From Nannobrachium achirus (Eukaryota > Chordata > Actinopteri > Myctophiformes > Myctophidae): a DNA stretch of 64,000 bases. Position 1 is the first letter of the stretch, and each line of letters begins with the position of its first letter. Below the pieces are notes generated by a model. The model was not told the DNA's origin. It saw only the letters and a list, made by a program, of their open reading frames with translations, and did no database searches. Location: NCBI GenBank assembly GCA_963921795.1, contig OY997645.1, forward strand, positions 16,558,865 through 16,622,864, in the 5' to 3' direction. Both the position numbers and the translations under genes were made by a program. Below, piece by piece: positions 55,901-64,000 of the stretch.

Positions 55901-58900
55901 TACATACAGGTACATACAGTATAGTATACTGTATATACGTACGTACATAGATATTTATATACTGCACAGTGCACACATACACATCTGTATAACATTTGTA
56001 GAAACCGCTTGCACCTCAAGCACCTCAAAGTGTGCTAGATACACTCTCTTTCTGACTATTGCTGATATTCTTTATTATTTGTTATTGTTTATTTGTATTA
56101 CTGCTGCTACAATGTTGAAGAACCAAAACCAAATAATTGTATCTACTCTTATGCCACGAGACAGAGTGACAATGTATGTATGGAAAGTACAGAACAAGTT
56201 TTAAATTAGCAGTTGTAGATGTGAAATTAACCTAATTCCAACATAAAATGTATGTATACATTATTTACAGCCAAACCGTCAGAGATGATTAAGTACTAAT
56301 ATCCTCCCTGCCTATGAGCTCCTGCTGGGCACAGCTGTGCAAGCTTGAGCTGCATGCCCAGAGCAGTGGAGCCCACACCAGAAGTTACACAACTTGGAGG
56401 GAATCAATCATACTGTACCTTTAATATGCCAATTTAGCACAATTCCTTACTATGGAAATCCACCTGCCGCTGCTGGCATGAATTCAGCATAAACTGCATA
56501 CCAGTCCTGTAGCCCGATATAGAACCTCACCCGTCGCTGCATACTGTTGTGCTCCGAGACGAGGTCCTATAAAGATTTCCCCGTGGGGGGGTGGAACGCC
56601 TCCAACGTTTAGGTAGAAAACACCTTTCCCGAAATTGTATCCAGTTGTTTAAAGCCTGGAAGTTGCAGCTGGAATGGCAGCATTAGCGCCTCCTCTGGTC
56701 GAATGTAGCCCCAACCGTCGCTGCATACTGTCACAGTATGCAACATTCGACCAGAGGAGGCGCTAATGCTGCCATTCCGGCTGCAACTTCCAGGCTTGTA
56801 AACATTAGACCGGTTGACAAAACTAGCGATTTTAAGGGGTTGCTTCATGCCCTAGTTCATGTTTTATGGACCCTTGTTAGGTTATCACAGTCTGGGAGCT
56901 CGGAACTACCTTTACTTTGTGGATACAATTTTCGGGAAAGGTGTTTTCTACCTAAACGTTGGAGGCGTTCCACCCCCCCACGGGGAAATCTTTATAGGAC
57001 CTCGTCTCGGAGCACAACAGTATGCAGCGACGGGTGAGGTTCTATATGGGGCTAACCAGTCCTGCAGATAAAATCAAATCATTCACTATTATTTAATGCT
57101 GAGTTATGTTTTAGTTAAATGAATGCTTTTTTTTTTTTTTTTTTTACCGATTAAGACTTCATGTAAACCCCCTTAATTTCCTCTTCCTCAATAGTTACTT
57201 TTGGACGAAGAGTACTTTGTTCCAAGGAATCCGGTTCACCAAAGTGAGCACACAGTGGCCTCAGATTTACTATGTCGACGCTGCCTTCGAAGTCCCAAAT
57301 GAGGATCAGTTATATCTTATTGAAGGTACTATCACAAACACAAGTCCCGATCTCCACCCTACACACCTTAATTCACTACAGATCAGTTCGCCTAGGATTG
57401 AAGTACAGACCAAAGATACCCGTTTGGACATGAAAACCTTGGTAGCCTAATGGCTAGCTTTGGACAAGGATCAAGGAATGTGTGAGTTAATCCTTAGCAC
57501 ATAAATGATGTGGCGGAATGGTGGCATGCCGTCTCTTGTCGTCTGTTCAGTTAGGTGTATGTGCTAAATAGGTGCTAAAAGAAACAACAGTGCTCAAACT
57601 AAAACAACCGGACCGGAGTGGACAACTGATCGGAGTCCACAAGGGCTTCTGCACGTGTATATATCCATCGTGAAACTCCTTACTGTCAGGTTAAAAGAAA
57701 TGGACACATGCTCGCCTGCACCCTTCCTAAGACCAATTGTCGGTTAGTAGTGACAATGGTCTCTACAGTACCAGGGGAAAGATATAGGGGAATAGAGAAA
57801 ATACATAATAACAATAATAACTAGAAGCAGTGCTCTTCCGAGCACAGGTCTCCACCAGGTCAGGCATGTAATGCGTTTTACATAAGTCGGCCTCCTGATG
57901 GCGCTATAAAAGGCTGATGTAAAAAATGCAGGGAAAAGGTTTTACCTTGGCCTCTAAGGAGTACACATACAAAGTTTGACACTAATCGGTGGAGTTATAG
58001 GTGAAAACATGAATCGGCCTGTTATAGCGCCACCATGAGGCTGATTTGATTTTTCTTAAGTGGCATTTATTCCTCTGCCTATTGGGAATGTGCATGCACA
58101 ATTTCACCAAAATCGCACACTGCGTTCAGGATTTCAGGCATTTTATTCAAAACTGACCAATCCTGCAAACTTTGAAAGCCAGTTTTAGCCAATCAGGATG
58201 GAATATGGAAAATCTGACACATCCATGTCGATCACATGACTGTAGAGATACTGTCTACTGATTTACGTGATTTTTGGAAAAAAATCTGTAGGAGTACTGG
58301 CAAAAGTTAGTTTTGCAAAAGTCGGCCTCCTGGTGGCGCTAGAACACGCCCATGTGAAATATTTGGGGCAGAGGTTCTGAATTGGTGTCGAGGGAGTGTG
58401 TGTGCACAGTTTGGCAGCGACCGGGCCAACGGCGCCGGAGATTAGCTGGTAACGGACAAACGGACGGACGGACGGACGCACGCACGGACGCACGCACGGA
58501 CGCATGGACGGACGGACGGAGGGGAAAACATACTCTCCCTCAGCCTTCGGCTGGTGGAGACAATAATAAAGGTACAGTAACTGCCCTTGCATTTTCTACA
58601 GGTCGCAATTACTGGGGCATTAGGGCTTCGGCTAACACAATACTGCCAGGATATCCACAGCCTCTCACCAACCTTGGCCTCCCATCATATGTGAACAAGG
58701 TGGATGCAGCTGTTTATGTACCAACCACTGGGAAAACACTGTTTTTTGTGAATAGTCAGTATTGGAGGTGAGAGTTAATGTGCACACTTTTCATCATTAG
58801 TATCATCACAATTATCTTTTATTCTTCACTTCATGATGACACAAAAACAAATTGGCATGTGCAGTCAGTCTCCTCCTATTTTAAATACCGGTAATTGATG

Positions 58901-59761
58901 TGTAATATATTTTCCAGTTATGATGAGCACAGTAACCGAATGGACAATGGACACCCAAGATACATCACTTCCGACTTCCCTGGCGTCAGTTCTAAAGTGG
59001 ATGCCGTTTTTCTGAATCGTGGTAAGAAATCCAAAAATAATTCACACCTGGCCTGGTGGCAATTATAATGGCACCTTTTAGGCCAGGGTATGGAAACCCA
59101 AGGGAGTAGATTTTAAGACGATAACTTGATTAATATATTTTCTTGGGGATGTTTATGACCCGAAAATTAGGGAAATAACAGTCGCCAAGTAATGGCACAC
59201 GGACATTACCGTGATTGACTGCAAACAGATACAGTGTATAAGTGTAAAAATGATTAGCTAACTAATAGCTATTTGCCTAACTCTTCTCTCTGCGAGGGCT
59301 GTTTCCCTTCAGGGGATGATGTGTGTCTATTCTATTATACTGAGGCAAAATATGGGCCAAACAACGAATACAACTGTATAGTGAACAATTAAAAGTACGC
59401 TGTTCAAAGGTGACAGGGATGATCACATTTTTCGGCTACTGCATACTGTAGGACATTTTGGCATTCAAAGTCCTATATGACTCATGGATTGTAAAGATAG
59501 ATAATAATAAATAACACAGAAACATAACATGCTGGGAGTTCTTGAAAAGGGGCTTGGTTAGTCAGGTACCATCTTTAGTTTAGATGAAAAGACAATAACA
59601 ACCTCATAGTAAGAAACATGTTTTGTTAATTTGTTAACTGAATGCTTCCTTCCATAGATCTCCTATACTTCTGTAACGGCCCGAAGCAGAGTGAATACAT
59701 CCTTAAAGACAAGACAGTGAAGCGTGGTCTTCTCAACTACTGGTGGCTCAACTGTTTTTAA
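49954..59761 (+). CDS. Gene C: secreted matrix metalloproteinase, complete (478 aa), 11 coding exons
   Basis: Exons: 49954-50067, 52460-52576, 53044-53177, 54163-54311, 54565-54690, 54925-55086, 55420-55549, 57195-57325, 58602-58767, 58918-59021, 59658-59761; total 1,437 bp in frame. It has a signal peptide, a propeptide with a basic bait segment RRRIAR (55-60), the switch PRCGIPD (Cys95), [10 protein letters not shown], the zinc site [11 protein letters not shown] (223-233), the Met-turn ALMYP, and hemopexin from NDRC to WLNCF. Unlike most family members, one residue (Phe) follows the last cysteine. The propeptide exon is split by the intron 52577-53043, at the same codon position as in the mmp13-like gene. 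The usual Trp of VWSDV is Tyr (VYSDV). The hemopexin part resembles gene A (PLTN.G.PS.V). Collagenase/stromelysin group; no symbol is safe. Confidence 0.92.
50883..51496. mobile_element. TTAA MITE 'AGGGGTAGACCACCC', with nested insertion
   Basis: Termini AGGGGTAGACCACCCATTTT and AAAATGGGTGGTCTTCCCCT are inverted; TTAA flanks both ends (50879-50882, 51497-51500). It holds a strong internal palindrome (ATCAATCCTCCAGTTCTAGG and its complement) and is interrupted by repeat copy 3 at 51161-51469. Confidence 0.88.
51161..51469 (+). mobile_element. Unclassified GC-rich repeat, copy 3 (nested in a MITE)
   Basis: Same family as 36200-37022: CCAGTAAGACTCCCTAATCG through GCGACCGTAGGTC, then an internal deletion to GCTAGAAGAGGGCCATGTGA, ending near the CACATTTGGT stretch. 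Confidence 0.8.
51501..52005. mobile_element. TTAA MITE 'AGGTGATACACCATG'
   Basis: AGGTGATACACCATG and CATGGTGTATCACCT are perfect inverted termini, with TTAA at 51497-51500 and 52006-52009. It directly abuts the previous MITE and shares its TTAA. Confidence 0.9.
56497..57068. mobile_element. Fold-back element in intron 7 of gene C
   Basis: About 150 bases from 56497 (ACCAGTCCTGTAGCCC...) recur inverted at about 56915-57068 (GGATACAATTTTCGGGAAAG...). Nested inside is a second palindrome (about 56655-56805, GTTGCAGCTGGAATGGCAGC and its complement). Short open frames across it have no recognised domain. Confidence 0.85.
57826..58575 (+). mobile_element. Unclassified repeat ending in (GGAC)n, intron 8 of gene C
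   Basis: Starts ACTAGAAGCAGTGCTCTTCC, has TCGGCCTCCTGATGGCGCTAT-like blocks and ends with (GGACGGAC/GCAC)n and CCTTCGGCTGGTGGAGAC about 35 bases before exon 9. Related in layout to the repeats at 36-39 kb. Confidence 0.6.
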
Positions 59762-59864
59762 GAAGTGGAAGACATGGCATGGCATTCTGTCTATCAAATC
59801 TGTCTGAAAATGTCATTAACCATGCCACCTTCTTGGCCAATGCTGGGCATAAGAACTTGAACTA

Positions 59865-59871
<7 letters not shown>

Positions 59872-59937
<66 letters not shown>
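59872..59937. repeat. (AT)n microsatellite in the 3' flank of gene C
   Basis: About 33 AT units. Confidence 0.97.
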
Positions 59938-59944
<7 letters not shown>

Positions 59945-60059
59945 CAGCATAATATTGTAGCATCCCAGTTGGTTAGAGGGGAAAGTGGGATTTCCCATAG
60001 AAGTGTATGTTATTGTCTCTCGTAATGGGAATTAGTTATTGAGATTGTGTTATGGAGAT

Positions 60060-60600
60060 TTATGTTTCTATCTTATTATGTGGATTTCTTTATCCATTCA
60101 TGTGAAATGTGTGTCTTAGTTATTACCAAAACACAAAGGGTGAAATGAAGCACACACCTACGTTGGTGAGGTGCTGACCGCGCAGGTGAATACTGGTAAG
60201 AAGAGTAATATTACACCATGATGGTTAAGGGTAAAGGTGGGAATCAGCCCTCTCCCTGTGAGTGAGGCATTGCTATTTGAGTTGGTTTTGGGTGGGTATG
60301 TTTGTGAGCGGTTATGCCAATAAAATTGTTATTCCTAAAAAGCTGTTGTCATGTCTGCTTCCTGAAGTGAACAGACAGACCACCAGTCATTATATTGGTG
60401 TCAGAATATAACATGGCTCGGCAAGGCTTACTGAAATGGGATGACCAAGCTGGAGGTTGCAGGTCCCTGCTGGGACAGGTTGTAAAGGATGCCCCTGTGG
60501 GGGAGGCCATCACGGGAAAAGGCATAAACTCATGCCACTGGAAGAGACATCTACCTCATAGACCTATCTGTAGAGCGACAGCATAGTGAGGAATCTGCTG
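60060..60600 (+). mobile_element. Possible LTR remnant with primer-binding-like site
   Basis: An AATAAA at 60319 is followed by TTATATTGGTGTCAGAATATAACATGGC at about 60390; a TTGGTGTCAGAA motif next to an LTR end is seen in fish Ty3/gypsy elements. A 63-codon open frame begins nearby but shows no recognised Gag motif. Weak call. Confidence 0.3.
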
Positions 60601-60613
60601 TTTTGTACTTCTT

Positions 60614-61565
60614 AGCTGGGGAAAATCTGGTGAAGTTCGTGCACTTGGTGCAAAGTTTTTGATTTTTGGTATGGTGTTAGGTATGGGTATAAGGTTTTCA
60701 AAAACCATCGCAAACAAATTGGGCTCGCCCCCTAGTGGTCTGTTTGCAATTAATCAAATATTCGATACATCAATATATGGTTCAAACCCCAAATAATTGA
60801 TGGAAGAGATTTTTAATGTTTAATGTTTTTTTTTAATGTGTAAAAATTCATAATAAATCTGCACTTGGTGAAGAGTTTTTGGTTTTTGGTATGGTGTTAG
60901 GTATGGGTACAAGGTTTTCAAAAACCATCGCAAACAAGTTGGGCTCGTCCCCTAGTGGTCTGTTTGCAATGAATACAATAGTAGATCTGTCTGTATATGG
61001 TTGAAACCCCAAATAATTGATAAAAGAGATTTTTCAATGGATTCTGTTACTATTGGGTATGATAAACAACATACTAAAAGTTTAGGAAAAAATAACTACC
61101 GGAAAGCCATCATTTTCAAGATGGCGTCCACGATGGCTGCCGGGAGCTAAAAATGCCTATTTAATGTGTAGAAATTCATATAAAATATGCAGATTTATTA
61201 TGAATTTTTACACATTAAAACCCAGTTTATAGGCATTTTCAGCTCCCGGCAACCATCGTGGACGCCATCTTGAAAATGGTGCCTTTCCGGTAGTTATTTT
61301 TTCCCAATTTTTTAGTATGTTGTTTATCATACCCAATAGTAACAGAATCCATTGAAAAATCTATTTTATCAATTATTTGGGGTTTCAACCATATACTGAT
61401 GTATCGAATATTTGATTCATTGCAAACAGACCACTAGGGGGCGAGCCCAACTTGTTTGCGATGGTTTTTGAAAACCTTATACCCATATCTAACACCATAC
61501 CAAAAATCAAAAACTTTGCACCAAGTGCACGAAATTGATGATTTTTGACCAGATTTTCCCCAGCT
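60614..61565. mobile_element. Large fold-back element (about 950 bp)
   Basis: AGCTGGGGAAAATCTGG at 60614 is inverted as CCAGATTTTCCCCAGCT at 61565. The arms share GCACTTGGTG, ACCATCGCAAACAA and CCCCTAGTGGTCTGTTTGCA. The left side has a partial direct duplication (from about 60862). The centre near 61185 is a strong hairpin built on TTTCAAGATGGCGTCCACGA and its complement. No coding capacity. Confidence 0.9.
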
Positions 61566-62417
61566 ATCTGCCCTTTACCAACAAACACCCAAATGGTTTA
61601 TATCCAATCAGTACGCTGAATAGCATCAGAATTTGCACCCATCTCGGCATCAGAGCTGACATCTCCCTGGTCCTCAATTGAGTCATGCCTAATGACCACA
61701 AGGCACACTTCAGTCTTCTGAAATCATCACAGTGCTAACATCATGGATGACTGATATCATAGACTGGCCACATGATGTCCAAGATCCACATGGAACCATG
61801 CCGCAATAGACTTCTGTCTGGGTCTGAAATATTATTAAATATATCTATGTTGGTTCTATATAGTGAACTCTTCTGTGAAATTAAACAACACATTTCACAT
61901 CTCACATGTCATAAAAGTCTGCATTCATCTTTCAGCGCAATGCATGATGGTATGTAGGGACATATTTCGGACACACTACAAACGATAAGCACATTGCTGC
62001 TACTATCATAAACTTCATACCTAACAGCATATGAAAGTCACTACATTAGATCTTCTTTAGTTCCAAAAATATATAGCCTATACCGTATGTAGATAGAGGT
62101 TGAAATGTAAAATACAATAGCATTCGAATACCAATAACATTGTGTCATAGCCTACCCTCTTCCACTTAATATTATGCCTAGTACTTTTGTACTTTATTTG
62201 AGGGTGTTTTGTTCAAGTGAAGCAGTAAAGTAATAACAACACAGTAATATTTCCCAGTCAAAACTTGCTGATGCTGAAGTCACCCCCTGTTCAGTGAGTT
62301 GAGGTTTCTTCCATTCTCCCAGATGCAGTACCAATATAATTATTTAACAACTAATTTGTCCCTGCTTGCTATTAACCACTTGAATGGCAGCTTGCCTATT
62401 CTGGGGGGAACATTCGC
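61566..62417. other. Intergenic DNA without recognised gene
   Basis: No supported exon or element boundary. Confidence 0.4.
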
Positions 62418-62492
62418 TAAAAATGTCAGCTCTACAAGCTCACAGCATGTCACGACGTGACACGCTGTGAGCTAGTAGAACGGCTATATTTT
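62418..62492. repeat. Palindrome of the AGCTCTACAAGCT type
   Basis: CAGCTCTACAAGCTCACAGC pairs with GCTGTGAGCTAGTAGAACGG; inner ATGTCACGACGTGACA is itself palindromic. Followed by TTTTTGGTGAAGACATTTGGT, as in other copies. Confidence 0.8.
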
Positions 62493-62640
62493 TGGTGAAG
62501 ACATTTGGTCCAGTAAAGTACTCAGTAAACCCAAGTCTGGTTCTCATAGACCAGAGGGTGCGTTGTAACACAATGTAATTCTATGCGTATGGTTTGTGTT
62601 ATTCAGTGTGTGCTGGTTATATGTACTGCTGGCTGTGCAG

Positions 62641-63400
62641 ATAGGGACCAGCTACTGTACCTATTCAGTGGGATGAAAGCATACCACTTTGACTTTAAAG
62701 CAGTTGTGGAAAGTGTACTAAGTACTTTACTAAATAGGCCTACTGTACTTTAATACAATTTGAGGTACTTTTACTTTACTTGAATATTTCTACTTGTTGA
62801 TACTTACTGACACCTTGTTAGCTTGTAGATCTGATATTGCTTTGCTACTGTAATTATATTATGATACCAATACTTTTGTTCTTTTACTACAATTTGAATC
62901 CAGAACTTTTTATTTTACTTAAGTATTTCAACTGAAGTAAAAAAAATCTGAGTACTTCTTCCACGACTGCTTTAAAAGAAACCCTTCCTGCAACTGCCGG
63001 GCTTGTCTGTCGATGCATTCAATGAATGGGATAACAGTATCTATTGATGACCTATTTCATCAATTATTTATTGCGTCTTTGGAACAGAACTTTGGAACAG
63101 GGAAGCTGAAAGAAGATTGCCAACAGTAGCATTGTGCAATAGCTCTTACTGACTGAATTATTACACCCATTTTTGAAACAAGTGTGTTCCTGTTCCTTCT
63201 GTTGTGAATAGTGTACAGTACATCCCTGAAAAAGATACCCTTGGGGTACAACAATGTTGTTATTTCTTGTGCAAGCATGTGATTGAGTTTTGATCATGGA
63301 CATATGAAGACTTCAGATCAGAAAGGGGATTGTGTCTTTATGGGGCTTTGTGAGATTGGCAAGATACAGAACCATATGTGTCTTAATGAAATAGTTTACT
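62641..63400 (+). pseudogene. Broken copy of mmp20-like last exon and 3' UTR
   Basis: From 62641 the sequence matches the last exon of gene B (LYLFSGMKAYHFDFK against IYLFSGTKAYQYDFK). It is cut at 62700 by a 269-bp MITE and resumes with a short deletion and a lost frame. From about 63010 to 63390 it follows the 3' UTR of gene B (AATGGGA, ACCCTTGGGGTAC, TCTTTATGGGGC, GATACAGAACCAT). The other exons are absent from the window. It is a partial tandem duplicate or the end of a dead paralogue. Confidence 0.88.
62701..62969. mobile_element. hAT-like MITE inserted in the pseudogene
   Basis: CAGTTGTGGAAAGTGTACTA and the end CTTCCACGACTG are inverted termini. CTTTAAAG (62693-62700) and CTTTAAAA (62970-62977) are a near-perfect 8-bp target duplication. 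The intact gene B exon gives the empty-site context (GACTTCAAACG). One arm of the AGCTTGTAGATCTG palindrome lies inside. Confidence 0.9.
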
Positions 63401-64000
63401 GTATGTTGAGTTTTGCTGTGTGTCAATCAGCTTAATGGTCCCAAAAAGATGTACTGCATGACATGTGCAAAGTGCACAGCAAAACATGTCAACCAAACGA
63501 TTTGGTCTTTGTCAGATGAGCTTGTTACAGTGACCCTGTGACCCATGGTCCCTTATCCTCCAGGGCTAGTTCAGAAGTGGGCTGCACAGCCAGGGGTTGT
63601 CACATCACGTGACCAGAGCCGTAATCTTTCAGCACCACTACCCTAAACATGTAGTGTTGTTATAGGGATTTGTTGTTAGTGGGAATAAACAGAAGCACTC
63701 AGGAGGAAGTGGACTAAGAAAGGGGAGGGGCCAAACTGAGTTCCTGTGTCAATACAAAAAAAGGAGGTGGTGCCCCCAGAGGCAAAAACACAGGAAAAAT
63801 ATTTTGTTAAAGAATGGGTTTCCCAGATTGCTATAGAGTAGTAGTGATGTACATCAGTACTAAATATTTTAAACACGCACAGGATAAAACATAGCACAAC
63901 AAACACTGAAAGTTGTTTAAAAACATATGTGGCCGGGCAGAGATAAAATAAGGCACAGTAGAAATTACCAAGGAAAGTACTTTTTAAATGTAACTCTCAT
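63401..64000. other. Right-edge DNA without recognised gene
   Basis: No supported exon; short minus-strand open frame 63906-63676 has no recognisable domain. Confidence 0.4.

Noticed and set aside
56738..57071. Overlapping 99- and 70-codon open frames near exon 8 of gene C
   Set aside because: They run across a fold-back element and show no MMP similarity; not part of the spliced gene.

Overview
This window is vertebrate nuclear DNA, most likely from a teleost fish. The genes have introns, GT-AG splice sites and TATA-box promoters, and the spaces are full of (CA)n and (TG)n microsatellites, short DNA transposons and tandem arrays. There are no bacterial operons, rRNA genes or CRISPR arrays. 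The species cannot be named from sequence alone.

The core is a cluster of secreted matrix metalloproteinases (MMPs). At the left edge, on the minus strand, is the 5' half of a collagenase-3-like gene (mmp13-like, coding 3148 down to 9, continuing off the window). On the plus strand three complete genes follow in tandem: gene A (29899-41927, 488 aa, MMP of uncertain orthology), gene B (42659-48303, 477 aa, mmp20-like) and gene C (49954-59761, 478 aa, MMP of uncertain orthology). I rebuilt all exons by hand. Every junction keeps frame, and intron phases follow the standard MMP pattern (0,2,1,1,1,2,1,2,1). The mmp13-like gene and gene C share one extra phase-0 intron inside the propeptide exon. 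Each complete gene encodes a signal peptide, a propeptide with the PRCG(V/I)PD cysteine switch, a catalytic domain with HExGHxxGxxH, and a four-blade hemopexin domain closed by two cysteines. The mmp13-like gene has the same parts up to the end of the catalytic domain. A broken copy of an mmp20-like last exon plus 3' UTR lies at 62.6-63.4 kb.

Between the divergent mmp13-like gene and gene A lie 27 kb holding a different minus-strand gene (about 20041 down to 10912, possibly starting at 24106). Its exons encode a BET-type NET domain, zinc-finger-like motifs and a tyrosine-recombinase-like C-terminal region. It has been duplicated internally at several scales: a 273-bp exon array, three 16-aa repeats, a doubled small exon and a doubled 57-aa segment. 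Its 3' end abuts an 865-bp higher-order satellite.

The remaining DNA is mostly transposon-derived: hAT-like MITEs with 8-bp target duplications, TTAA-flanked MITEs, long fold-back elements, a 2.6-kb element with perfect 29-bp terminal inverted repeats enclosing a satellite, and direct repeats flanking exon 7 of gene A. A short palindrome built on AGATCTACAAGCT recurs at more than a dozen places, often inside otherwise unrelated MITEs. The strongest candidates for something undescribed are this palindrome family and the NET-recombinase gene.
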